A DNA stretch of 64,000 nt from Aedes albopictus (Eukaryota; Arthropoda; Insecta; Diptera; Culicidae), in NCBI RefSeq assembly GCF_035046485.1, contig NC_085138.1:268379694-268443693 (forward strand), read 5' to 3'. A program made the translations under genes and the position numbers. The notes under the pieces were generated by a model. The model ran no database searches, had not been told where the DNA came from, and saw only the letters and a program-made list of their open reading frames with translations. Each line of letters starts with the position of its first letter. The stretch's first letter is position 1. Of this stretch, positions 47,512 through 58,653 are shown piece by piece.

Positions 47512-48039
47512 TTTAAACATCAAATTTGAAGCTATTCAAGCTTGTTATTTGGTGGTTATCTTGGAGAAATATGGTGTCGAAGGCCACGCCCACCCCCCTG
47601 CCCCCCTCTAGCTACAACCATGCTCCAGAGACTTGGTACGAAATCAAGTTGGCCGTATATCAGCCGAATAATTGGCCAAAAGTGGCTTTTGAGCAGCTCT
47701 ATAAGAGGATACAGAACCAATTAGCCAGGTTCTATATTTGACTATAGAACCGACTTAATGCCATTATTACGGCCTTATGGTTACTTGGGAGCCTCAGAGT
47801 GCAATTCTGGAATTAAGATCTTTAAGCTCTACAAGCTCTACTCTTGTATCTCTTTCTTGATTTCTTTACTTTATCGATTGTATCCTTTCACGATTATTTC
47901 TCCAAAGATTCCTCCAAAAATTCTTCCCGAAACAGCTTCAAGTTTTTTTTTAGATTCCTTCAAGGTTTCCGCCAGAACTCCTTAGTGAATTCCCCCACGA
48001 AAGCCTCTACAAACTCTTCCATGATTTCCACCAGTCATT
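47512..48039. other. Intergenic DNA, nothing recognised
   Basis: Short frames only; the last 150 bases begin to show TTCCTCCA repeat words. Confidence 0.3.
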
Positions 48040-48408
48040 CCCGGCACTCTCGTCAGTTGCTCTTTCCCTGAGAGCAGCTGACACTGACCCTCTTCTGAGC
48101 TCATGGCTCAAATGGACCCGGATATTTGGACATCGGCGAACGGCAACTCATAATGGACCCCCAATCGGACTGGAAAAAAGGAACAACCAACAGCAAACAC
48201 AGCAACATCCTCGTGCTCATCATTCTACCATGATAGGGTAGAAAGTGAAAACAGCGCAACGGCAACCAGTTCGATGTTGTATAATTGAAATAGAATACAT
48301 TTAGGCGCTGTATAAATTGTAAGTACAGTTTCCAATTGGAATCGCTCACGCAGTGCCCTAGTGAAAAAAGAGCTAATTTACGGTTAAGTGATTGAAGAAA
48401 AAAAAAAC
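48040..48408 (+). mobile_element. SINE, fourth family, head-truncated copy
   Basis: CGTCAGTTGCTCTTTCCCTG, TGACACTGACCCTCTTCTGA, TCGGCGAACGGCAACTCATA and GTGCCCTAGTG match the complement of 63014-63390. Ends GGTTAAGTGATTGAAG then a 10-A tail. The tRNA-like head seen at 63345-63425 is missing here. Confidence 0.7.
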
Positions 48409-49960
48409 TACAGGAATTCCTTCAGAAATTCCTCCAAGAATTTATTTTTTGAAATCCTCGAGGAGTTACTCCTGGGAATCTAGGAATTTCTCCCTTGATT
48501 CCTCCAGGAATTATTTCAGGAATTTTTATGGGAAATACTTTAGGAATTTCTTTCGGAAATATTCCAGAAACTATCTTAGGAATTCCTCCAGAAATTACTT
48601 CATGAATTCTTACAGCAAATACTCCAGGAATTTCTCCAAAAATTCCTCCAGAAAAAAAAAATAGCTTTTAGATTTTTTTCAGGAGTTTCTCTAAGAAATC
48701 CTCCAGGAATTCCGCTAAGAATTCCCTCAAAAAATTATTTACAAATTTCTTCCCAAATTATTACATGAATTCTTCCAGAAAGTACTCCAAGATTTCCTCC
48801 AGACATTTCTTCAAGAGATTCCTGGAAGTAAGTGTATTCTTGTAGGAGTTATTGGAGAAATTCCTTAAAACAATCTTCAAGAAATTTCTAGAGAGATCAT
48901 TTTGGTGCAATTCTTGACAGAAGTTATGGAGGAATTTCTGGAGGAATTCTTGGACGATTTCCTGAGAGCATTCATGTATGCATTTTTGATTCTCGAGGTC
49001 GACCTCTAGGAATTCCTCAAGGAATTATTCCAGGAATCTCTTTATGTATATCTTCAGGAATTTATACAGGAATCCAGAAATTCCTCCAAGAATTAATTCT
49101 GGAAATCCTCCAGGAGTTACTCTACGGAATCTAGGAATTCTTCCCTCCCGGATTTATTCAAGGAATTGTTCCGGGAAATACTTGGAATTTCTTCTGGAAA
49201 TATTCCAGGAATTATTTTAGGAACTTCTACGAAAATTACTTCATTAATTTTTACAGTAACTACTCCAGAAATTTCTCCAAAAATTACTAAAAAAAACTTC
49301 AAGAGTTCTTCCAGGGATTTCTCTAGGAAATCCTCCAGGAACTCCTCTAAGAATTCCCCCAGGAAATTCTTTACAAATTTCTTCACAAATTATTACATGA
49401 ATTCTTCCAGAAAATACTCCAAAATTTCCTCCAGACATTTCATCAAGAAATTCTTGAAGAAATTCCTGGAAGTATTTTTGTAGGAGTTCTTGGAGAAATT
49501 ACTGAGAAATTACTGAAAGAATTCTTCAAGAAAATCCTAGAGAGTTTCATGGTGAAATTCATGAAAGAAGTCTTGGAGGAATTCCTGAGAGGATTCCTGT
49601 ATCCGTTTTTGGTTCTCGAAGTCGACCTCTAGGAATTCCTCCAGGAATAACTGCAGGAATTTCTATAGGAATAACTACAGGAATTCCTCCAAGAATTATT
49701 TTTAGAAATCCTCCAGGAGTTACTCTTGGGATTTTTTTTTCTTTTTCATTTAGGGATTTTCTGCCGTAGGCAGGTTCATCCCGAGTCTCGATAACTACTC
49801 TTGGGAATCTAGGAATTCCTACCTTGATTCCTCCAGGAATTATCCCAGGAAATACTTTGGGAATTTCTTCAGGAAATATTCTAGGAATTATTTTAGGAAT
49901 TCCTCCAGAAATTACTTCGTGAATTCTTACAGGAAATACTCTAAGAAATTCCGTTTTCTC
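48400..49960 (-). repeat. 12-bp degenerate repeat array, inverted relative of 43310-45150
   Basis: TTCCTCCAGGAATTATTTCA-like words through the stretch. Two sub-blocks are internally duplicated: 48425-49010 resembles 49085-49640, including GGTTCTCGAAGTCGACCTCT versus GATTCTCGAGGTCGACCTCT, a duplication of about 630 bp. Confidence 0.65.
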
Positions 49961-50842
49961 CAAGAAATGGCACCGCTCAGACGTCAACCGGTTAAAACGT
50001 GGATTAGTGCAGACTGAGAAACCATTTTCTCCAGCGAGAGCAAACGATTTGTAAGTGAGGGCTAGTTGGTGAGAGCATACTTTTATCACGTAAAGGAACC
50101 GGAGTGAGAGCCTTTTCAATCGTCTATTAGGTGCAAGGAAAATATCACAGGCTGCTTCATCCGGTATCGCTATGTGATAGATCGTTACTGGCGTGACTGA
50201 AGGGAAAAATTTAATGCCTGACTAATATCATTGTATCCCCTGGCATTTGCCCATCTGTGTTGCCTTTTCGCTGAGCAATAGGCGTTTATGGGCTTGTTGG
50301 ACCAATTCATGTAGCAAGGCCAAACGCTCCACCTACAACTGTTATGTACGAATATTGGTGTATGTGCGTTAAAAATGGGACATTTCTTTCCTCAATAAAA
50401 TATACTGTTTCTCATTTTGAATGTTACAAAACATCAATAGCGGAATCAATTCATTTGCATTCAATATCCATACATACAGATGTTCTTGCTTGCTAGGGTG
50501 TACTAAATTAGCTAAACATACTCAAAAGAAAAAAACAATTCAGTCTCACCCGGTGGTGGACGAAAACTAAAAAAAAACAAGTACTTACTCTAGTATTAGT
50601 CCCTAATCCAACCAACAGAAAATTATACAGTTATCAGCAAAGTTACACACTAACAGTACATAAAATCATAATTTGTTCTACTTTAGCATATGTTCCTAAA
50701 CTCATTGCTCCTTCCTTTGTCCCACATTCAAGATCTTGTTTCCATAAGTTTTTTTTATGCATATAGGTACATGCGATACGTATATCATGAATTCCACTTC
50801 GTAAGCATTACGAACGGTTTAGTAAAATTGGGCTTAGCGCAG
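49961..50842. other. Downstream flank and probable 3' UTR of the ARID gene
   Basis: Repeat-poor DNA just past the ARID stop (50843, minus strand). The 3' UTR must lie here, but I see no convincing minus-strand AATAAA within the first 500 bases. The rest has no recognisable feature. Confidence 0.35.
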
Positions 50843-53800
50843 CTAGCTCTTGTTGTTTGGTGGAATGCCTGAAACGTTGGGAAGATTCTTGTAGAACTGC
50901 AACAGCTGCTCGGGGCTCAGAGCCTGCAGGTAGAGGCCAGGATTCGAGTAGATAGCCGAGAGATAAAGCGGATCCAAGGGGAATCCTCCGGCCAATGGTC
51001 CCGATTGTGGCGGTGCTGCCGAGGGTGGATTCGTCGATACACGAGTATTGGATTTATTGGCGGCGGCGGCGGCAGAGGATGAGGCAGAAGACAATGCAGC
51101 GGCTGTCGCTTGCGCCTGTTGCTGTGCCTGGAGTTGCTGAAGCATTTGCAGTTGTTTCTGCTTTTGCTCCTGAATGCGCTTCTGCTCCAAAGCAGCCTTT
51201 TGCTGTTGCTCGAGCACTGCTTTCTGCTGTTGCTCGAGTGCTGCTTTTTGCTGTTGCTCGAGCGCTGCTTTCTGTTGTTGTTCGAAGAGGAGTTTCTGTT
51301 GCTGCTGCATCTGAACTTGTTGAAGAAGCTTGATTTGTTGGCTAAGTGGGTGGGATAACGGGGAATCGGCAGGGGGTGGGTGTTGAGGCGACGAAGGAAT
51401 TTTCTGCGTCGGCTGGAGGTGCTGCGGAATCTGTGGCGGCGTCATCTGCTGTAGGGCTGGGGGTTGTTGTTGCTGGGCTTGGGAATTTGATCTTCGACGA
51501 GGGGTTTTCTTCGGAGCGACCGGTGGCTGTTCGGTGAGTGTACCCAGCAGCTGGGTTAAGCCAGGAATTGATGTCTTTGAAAGTCCAGAAGAAGAAAGAA
51601 TGCTGGCAACCAGAAGAGGATTGGCCTTTTGCAAGTTGGCCAACAATAAACCGGTTTCAAGCAGGGAATTTGCATTCGATCCAGTTCCATTGGAACTGGA
51701 TGTAGATGAACCTGATGATGATGGCCCTAAAGATATTTTGGGGCTTGGTACTTTCGGTATAACCGTGGGGGGTGTTCCAGCAGCGGTTGGGTATGGCACA
51801 AATTCGTAAGGCTTTTTCTTCAAACTTGGAGGATTCTGTTGCTGTGGACTGGTTACGGTTGGTTGAGGAATTTGCAACGGTGTTTGGTTGGGTCCATGCA
51901 CCAGCGTAATTTGTAAACTTGGTGCTGACCGTGGTGCGGACCGCCCTGCACTGGACCCTGAAGTTGTCCGTTGTCTGGACGATGTTGCCGTAAAGTCCAG
52001 ACCTGCTGAACATCTTGCGGAAAGATTCTCCGGAGCTGCCGTTTTGCTGCAAGTTAGATCTAGGAAATCCGTAGGTGCCGAAATCGAAATTTCTCTCGAT
52101 GGGACGGAGGGAACAATGGGGATGTCCTTGGGATTCCCAAAGATTTGTCCAGTCTTTGCATACATTCCCTGAGTCTGACATTCAATCGGTGTTGGAATGT
52201 ATTTCCTATCCCGTGACCGGAAATCATCGGGCGCTTTATTGCCCCGTTGAGGACTTAATTCGGCAGTAATATTTATTCTCACTGGGTTGGGGCTTGCTTT
52301 GGGGCTATTCTGGGAAATAGCCGAGAAAATGCTTTTTCCATTGGAAATGGGCGTAACTTCAAGGCCACCCTCCCGTAAAATGTCTAATTTGCGCTTTTTC
52401 ATCGGTGGTAGCAACGAAGGAATTGGACGAATTGAAAGCCCAACCTGCTTGGTCGGATTGGTATTATTACTACTAGGGCTTTTTGTGGGAGTTGATGGCT
52501 CACTTTCATTATCACTGTCCACGAGATCAATCACTTCAGTGGGCGCCGGGATGCTAGGTTTAGGCACACTACTTTCCGCTTGAATGGCCGATCCCATAGG
52601 GTTCCCACTCAAACCGGAAGCCAAGCCAGCTAGCACAGCAGCTCCGGCCGGACTGCCCAACAAACTGGAGGCAATTGGAGTTATTGTTGTGAGATTTTCT
52701 CTGCTGAAAAGAGCTCCCGCAGCGGATAGTAGAGGAATGTTTTCCTTTTCAAAGGGCTTAGTAGTAACCGACCCAGTCGTGAGGTTCGACCCACTACCGG
52801 ATGCCTTTCTATCAGCCTTCATGCGGACATTTCGTAAGGACGACGTTTTCGAGGGTGTATTCGTACCACTCGGAGGATTCGTACTAGCAGTACTAATCGA
52901 TACCGTACCACTAGTAGGACAAACGGAAACCTCTTTGATCGTGAGATCGGGATCTGTGTTCACGGGGAATAAGGTTGCACTAATGTTGTTTTCGAAGTTA
53001 GCACCTTTGGAGCTGTCCGCCGATGGAGACTCGATATTGATTTCCTGACCAGATTTGTCTTGCTTAAAGCTATACTTAAACTGCGAAGCGTCATTTTGCC
53101 CACCATTGGAGTTCTTATCACTCGATTGCACGGTAATTTGTTGGATCTGTATCTGGTTGGTGATTTGAATTTGATTCGTTATATGCTGAGGACTTTGTCC
53201 ACTAATCTGTTGACTATTTGGTTGCTGATTATTCTGGGGATGGATGGTCGTCTGGTGCACCGTAATGGTTGTGTGCGGTTGGTTAATCTGTATCTGCGAC
53301 GACTGCTGATCTTTTTCGTCGATGTTCGGCCGTACAATTACAGTCAACGGAACGGACACCGGAGACATTCCTAAATGTACCCCGTTCGGACTGCCCGTCA
53401 CAGGACTACTGTTGCTGTTGTTGCTCTCCAGTAGCGGGGATAATGCCTTCGCTCTTAATTTACTTTGTACTTCCGCAGTATCTTCCTTGGGAGGCTCCGA
53501 AACTTTGCTGTCTTCCACCTCTTTCTTCACAACAACGTCTTCCACGGTCTCCTCAGGTGATTCCTGATTTTCCTTGTCCTCTTTGCATTCTTTCTTGACA
53601 ATCACCTCTTTCTCATCGACGGGTTCCTGCTTCTCGACTTTAATTTCCACAATTTCCTTAAAGTCCGATTCACGCGGTGTAGGGGAGATTTGACTTTCGT
53701 GGGACGTTTCCGTCTGCTCGTCAATTTCCTTCTTGATTGCTTCGGCAATCTCCCGCTGATGCTTCTCATAGGGAAACAGTATCCTTTCGTACTTCTTTCG

Positions 53801-53919
53801 GGACATGGCTCCATTTTCGCCTCCCGTTCCTTCGAGCAGGCGGTTCCATTGCTCCTTGGAGTTTATCTCACTGTACCCACCAGCGTTGAGTACTCGCGTA
53901 TAAATGGTGTACAGTTTCA
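50843..53919 (-). CDS. ARID5-type regulator, large terminal exon
   Basis: Follows acceptor TTATTTCTTTTCTTTCAG; two bases complete a valine codon started in the previous exon, then 1,024 codons to the stop. The first about 56 residues finish the ARID fold: KLYTIYTRVLNAGGY, QWNRLL and KYERILFPYEKH. KYER.L.PYE is the ARID5-like signature by memory. Then: lysine/glutamate-rich with IKVE and two VKKE motifs (SUMO-site type), a glutamine-rich region (residues about 225-290), EVIDLVDSDNESE (about 462, SUMO-interacting type), basic PPMKKRKLD (about 505, likely NLS), a proline/glutamine-rich part, four ALEQQQKA repeats (51178-51300), poly-alanine, and a C-terminus FPLDPLYLSAIYSNPG...LLQFYKNLP. A nuclear chromatin or transcription regulator is the family expectation. 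Confidence 0.8.
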
Positions 53920-53934
53920 CTGAAAGAAAAGAAA

Positions 53935-54357
53935 TAAGTTAATAATAGGTAATTATGTAACGAGTTACAAAAGGAAGTGTTTTTTCTGTATCAAGCGTAA
54001 ATTCATTCAGAAAAGTTTGTGGAGTTTTACAAATACGGGACTGCTTATTTAATCGATTTTTGCAATGGGTGGGCTGCAGAAAGTGTTATACAATAATGTT
54101 TCGTGAATTATGTGCATTTCATTTGAGTACAATGAAAATTTCGTTGGTTCCTAGCTTGATGTAGTTAATATTGGCACGTGCCAGTACTGGCCACGTCTTC
54201 TTGATAATTGAGAAAGAAAAAGAAATGTTAGTACGGCATCCGTTGTTACTGAAAGCAGAGCAATATCTCTGCATCTTCACGGTTGTCGCGGGTTTAGCAG
54301 GAAGACATGAAAAGCTACATGATCAATCAGGGTTCACCTTGGTACCGTCGACACAGA
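53935..54357. other. Start of the ARID intron, unassigned
   Basis: Begins with a decayed GTAACGAGTTAC stretch recalling the 2319 MITE family; no other recognised feature. Confidence 0.3.
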
Positions 54358-54920
54358 AGTACGGCTGTAGCTCTGTAATGAATCGGTAAAATTGGCCAAA
54401 TAGTTGACTGAGAACTCTTTGGTGTATGTTTATTATTTGTGGAAAATTTCATATAAATCGATGCATCACTTTTAACTGTGCATGAAAAACAAAAAGACAT
54501 GGTTTTAAGCATTTTGTACAATCATGGCCAATTTTTATTCGCATGATAGATGGTTCTTCTACGCTACAGCTCAAAGTTATGTGATGACTATTATGAAATT
54601 TCGTTAGCAGTTTTGAAATACGTTCACACAAAATTTCATCAATTTTGATGAATTGGTTCAAAAGCTACTGCTTGCCAATTCATAGCTTTTTAATTTTTCT
54701 GCCAATATTCCTGAAATTTTCACGGAATGTAGTTGATTATTTGTATATTATGCGTGGAAAATTTGATGATTGTTGGTACAGTAATTTCAAAAGTATAATC
54801 GAAACAATAAAGGGTGCTGACTAATTGCTGTCTGAAAGGCTAAAATCACGTTCAGTTCCAATACATGTTTTGACTATTATATTGTTGGTAGTGCATCGAT
54901 TTATTTGAAAATTTACCTAT
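54358..54920. mobile_element. Uninterrupted partial relative of the 45153-47511 element
   Basis: GTAAAATTGGCCAAATAGTT, CTTTTAACTGTGCATGAAAA and TTGGTAGTGCATCGAT match both sides of the 45250-46680 insertion, which is absent here. The terminal inverted repeats are not seen, so this copy is truncated. It lies in the ARID intron. Confidence 0.7.
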
Positions 54921-55090
54921 GCAGCAAATCGACAATGATTTTTCATAATGCGGGACTACTTTGGACACTTTTGAATATGGGTTTTTTGAATTCGAAATAT
55001 GATTCAAATCTGTTTGATATCTTTGGGACTATTATGCAGCAATAGTTGTCCCTTCATTTGGTTGAAATTATTTTTCAAACAGACCGTTTA

Positions 55091-55252
55091 GGGGCTGTCC
55101 ATAAACCACGTGGTCATTTTTTTTGGGACTTTTCAACCCCCCACCGCGTGGTCATTAGTCCATACAATTTTTTTTATTTGTCCATACAAAATGGTCATTG
55201 GCCGAAACCCCCCTCCCCCCCCCTCATGACCACGTGGTTTATGGACAGCCCC
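55091..55252. mobile_element. PIF/Harbinger-like MITE, copy 2
   Basis: GGGGCTGTCCATAAACCACG and its complement, flanked by TTA (55088-55090, 55253-55255). Close relative of 26154-26316. In the ARID intron. Confidence 0.8.
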
Positions 55253-56363
55253 TTATTGCTTGTCAGGATGCGAAGAAACATCGAATATATCAATAAAATA
55301 TACATAACGTATCAGAACATTTGCTCTGTAAGCATTGTTTCTACAGTTCATAAATTTCAAAGCATCGATCAATTCATTCAAATGCATCAACGTAGCATAT
55401 ACAATCGAATATTTGTATAGTTACACATTATAAATGACCGTTTCACCTAAATAAAGGATTGATGGTCCCTCTTTTAAGGTTGTCAATATAGAAATATCAT
55501 GCTGCTCATAATACCAAAGGTAGCACAGAATCATCTTAAAACGCATATATTTTTTGAAATCATGTCTGATATAGTATACTACAGTATTGGTACAAAATAG
55601 TTTTCTAAATAACCCTGGAATTTCAAATGCAGTTTTGTTATACATAAACATGCCCAAAGTTGCCCCATCCGGTTCTTTATGAGATGTGTACGATTGGTGT
55701 ATGAACTACTTTTTTTGTTTGTTGATGGATTTAGTTCAAATTTTGCATACAACCTACTTACACACTCACGTTTATGATGTGTAAAAATTGTGGAAATCCG
55801 TTCACTACTCTGGGAGTTATAATGTCATAAAGTTGAAAAACCATGAAAAAGTGTAAAAAGAAGCCCCGCAGGACGGTAAGCAGGTAATGAAACCTATTCA
55901 ATTTTACGGCTACGTACCTTTGGTGACGAACCATTCAAAGATACAGTTAACAACCCAAGATATCATCGAGATATATACTTATCGATTTGCGAAAACCTGT
56001 GGTTTGTAATTGATCAGACGATCAACGATGTTCAGCCAAAATTGACATTTTTCGATTTGGTGATAATGATGATGGTTTGATTCAAACCAACCACCACCAC
56101 ACCACTGATGAAGGATAAATGGCGAAATATGTAGATGACGCATTTTTGCTCAGATTTCAAGGTATCAACGAGCCAGGAAAGAACTTTTGATTGATTATCA
56201 GCTAGATTGTAGCTTAGCTAACACTTCATGTCGTACAAGAAATCATTTCATTTTATTTTACTACTTATTCCTTGTATTTAATTAAAATTGTCCAAAATAT
56301 CATGACGTCCCGGTGCCATGACCGCCCTGCTTCCTTAAAGTCAGCCCTGCAATAGATACATAC
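55253..56363. other. Remainder of the 2.4 kb ARID intron
   Basis: AT-rich, no long frame, no inverted ends noted. Ends at the GTATGT donor read on the minus strand at 56363. Confidence 0.4.
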
Positions 56364-56850
56364 CTTCTCTAAGTGCTGCTGCTTGTCTATTTGCATAAGC
56401 CAAAGCCTTCTCGTCCAGATACTGCTCGACTCGCTGCAGAAAATCTTTCTCATCCGGTGCCATTCCGTCTTGGATGACAAACAACTTGCATTCCAGCTCT
56501 TCCTCCTGCTTTTCTTCTCCAGCTTCTTCCACTGGTACATCTTCCGGTTCCTCCTTGTCCACTTGAGTTTCTTCGAATGTCGATGTTTCTTCATTCTCCT
56601 CCTCTGGTTCACTTTCCTCAGCCTTCTTAGCTGTCCGACCAATCTTCGGCTTGCGGCCGACCTTGGACTTCTTGCTTTTGCCCTTCGATGACTTCGATTT
56701 ACTTTTGTCCTTCTTGGTAGGTGGTAGCGGCAAAGGCACAGGCGGTACAGCGATTGGGTCCACCGCCTGCTTAACGGTCTGTGCTGCCCGGGATGGCCTG
56801 GGGTTATAACGAGGAGTTGACTGAAGATCGACCTTCTTGGATGGTAAAAC
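56364..56850 (-). CDS. ARID5-type regulator, middle exon with start of ARID
   Basis: Acceptor TTTTCTGGTTTTAG, phase 0; 162 codons plus one base to donor GAAG|GTATGT, phase 1, matching the next exon at 53919. It begins VLPSKKVDLQSTPRYNPRP, passes a proline stretch, a strongly basic KKDKSKSKSSKGKSKKSK with RKPK (likely NLS or AT-hook-like), and an acidic block (EEENEETSTFEETQVDKEEP). It ends in DEKDFLQRVEQYLDEK, ARID helix 1. Counting through the splice, the distance from this FL to LY of KLYTIY is 29 residues, the same as in ARID families, which supports the join. The usual RGTPI loop is not conserved (EKALAYAN instead), a real oddity. Confidence 0.75.
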
Positions 56851-56920
56851 CTAAAACCAGAAAAAAAAGAATCAGTATGACGTATCAGCGACCAAGGGAC
56901 CCACACTTCAAACAACATAC

Positions 56921-57288
56921 CTTGCTATAGGAGTAATCCGACACATCCGTGTCATTTGATTCGCTCTCTTCCGAAATCCCTTCCTTCTTGACCACCACAG
57001 ATGACGAGTCCGAGAGCGTCTTCTTCCGTTTGCCACGTGGTCTGCCTTTTAACTTTGGCGCCAAATGGTTGCACAACAATTCATGCGTTTCCAGCTCGGG
57101 GTAGTCGAACGTTTCTTTGCAGAACATGATTTTTAGGTTGGGTGTGGTGGCCACAAAGCCGCTGAGTGTCTCCACCAGTGTATTCCGCAGCCATTCATCC
57201 TGCACTCCCTCTAGACGTTTGAGAACGGCTCGGTAACGACAGTAGCGGGAAAAGCTGACTACCGCAATTTTGGATGCAATATTTTCGA
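56921..57288 (-). CDS. ARID5-type regulator, upstream exon
   Basis: Acceptor CGTTTTCCAAACAG, two bases completing a split codon, then 122 codons to donor AAG|GTATGT (phase 0), matching the middle exon. It encodes ENIASKIAVVSFSRYCRYRA, VQDEWLRNTLVETLSGFV, then ETFDYPELETHELLCNHLAP and KLKGRPRGKRKK, then VVVKKEGISEESESNDTD. The YPELE...LAPKLKGRPR block before a basic stretch is, as I recall, characteristic of ARID5A/B upstream of the ARID, strengthening the family call. The VKKE adds another SUMO-type site. No initiator Met is expected; the 5' exons lie beyond 57288, perhaps outside the window. Confidence 0.75.
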
Positions 57289-57299
57289 CTGTTTGGAAA

Positions 57300-57794
57300 A
57301 CGAATAAACAACAAAATAATAATAATTAATTGGTATAATTTGACACAATCAACAAACGGGTTGGAGATAAAAGTTTGTGTAAATTCTAATTCCTAATACC
57401 AGTCAGTTTTTTTGGAAAAAAAGGCGAATGCTATGAAGAACATCATTTTTGAATACATTTAATTGCGCACTAAATGATGCTTGTTGTTAAAATAATCGTG
57501 ATTCATCTCTTTAACAAACTACCAATTCACATTAATAGAAATTGGAAACACATACCGTAATCCGGGGAAAGTAAAATGAAAATGGAGATGGGAAGTTTTG
57601 TTCATGAAATTGAACTCAAATTTCCATGTATTCATGCCAAGCATGATTGTTTGAAAATGTATCTTATAGCGTTACGAAAAATAAGTAAAAAAAATTGATT
57701 TATTAAAATTTTTATGAATCTTATTTGCATAAACTTAATGTCATTTAGGAAAATGTGATTGCTCAGGCGTAAGATGGCAGAATGATATGCGGAA
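57300..57794. other. ARID intron, unassigned
   Basis: AT-rich. CATACCGTAATCCGGGGAAA at about 57552 resembles the CCG-type TIR ends of 19905 and 25076, but no partner end was found. Confidence 0.3.
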
Positions 57795-58134
57795 ATCTTC
57801 AAACAGTAACAACTTTGGTTTCACTCGATAAAACATTTTCAAATTTTCGGAGGAGATACTAGAATAGTATATCTTCGAACGCCGGGTGTGAGTTTGGAGT
57901 ACATTTTTGTTTGTTAATAGTGGTATCAGGCACACCGTACGTGCATATTTACTCATATAAGAAAACTCTATAGAAATGGCTCAAAATCTTCAAATCACAA
58001 AAACTTTAGTTTCCCTCGATGAAACATTTTCAAATTTTCAGAGAAGATACTAGAATAGTATATCTTTCGAATGCCGGGTGCCACTTGGGTGGACATTTTT
58101 ATTTGTTAATAACGATTTTTGGCACACCGTGAGG
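57795..58134. repeat. Two tandem copies of a 190-bp unit
   Basis: AAACATTTTCAAATTTTC, GATACTAGAATAGTATATCT, GCCGGGTG and GGCACACCGT occur in the same order at 57830-57940 and 58020-58130. AATTTTTGTTTGTTAATA lies in both. Non-coding. Confidence 0.7.
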
Positions 58135-58653
58135 CAGGGATTGGCGGCATGCACCGTGCGGTGCGAAAAAAGCGTGTGCTTCACACAATCGCAAGTGCTC
58201 GTCTCCCGTTTTGCCGAGAGACAAGAGACGTATGAGTGAGAGCTTTCGTAATTGTGCGAGAGACAATCGCTGCACTAGCTCTACGGCGCAGGGAGTAATG
58301 CACGGTGCTTGGGACTGCGCTTGTCTTCAAACAGAAAAAATCAATTAATAAATTAATTGAAGAGTTTGTGTTTTTGGCAAAGTTGTTAAGCTTGTCAAGG
58401 GTTGACAAGTGATGGGTCGTTTGATTCGAAATTTTTCCAATCGTGCGTAGTATCAAGCCAAGTGCGAAGCACGGAGACAAGCACCGAGAGAGTGCATACG
58501 ACAGAGTGTGAGAGACAGGAGAGCTCCAGCGCGCGGCAAAGTAAGCGAGCAACACACAACCGATTGCGCGTACTCGTCTCCTTCTAGTTTGTTGTGCTGT
58601 CTCGTAGCAGAGTGTGCGGCACGCAAAGAGTTTTAAGTCGCACCCCATCCCTG
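58135..58653. mobile_element. hAT-type MITE with CAGGGAT ends
   Basis: CAGGGATTGGCGGCATGCAC on the left and, on the reverse strand, CAGGGATGGGGTGCGACTT on the right. Inner parts (GAGAGACAAGAG, GGAGACAAGCACCGAGAGAG) are partly inverted. Flanking 8-mers CCGTGAGG and GTGGAGAG do not match, so the duplication is not confirmed. A 184-codon frame inside is not protein-like. Confidence 0.55.

Noticed and set aside
49559..50119. 186-codon minus-strand open frame
   Set aside because: More than half is 12-bp repeat; the rest shows no domain, and there is no start or splice support.
51657..52181. 174-codon minus frame, and several plus frames at 51.0-53.9 kb
   Set aside because: Alternative-frame shadows of the ARID5-like terminal exon.
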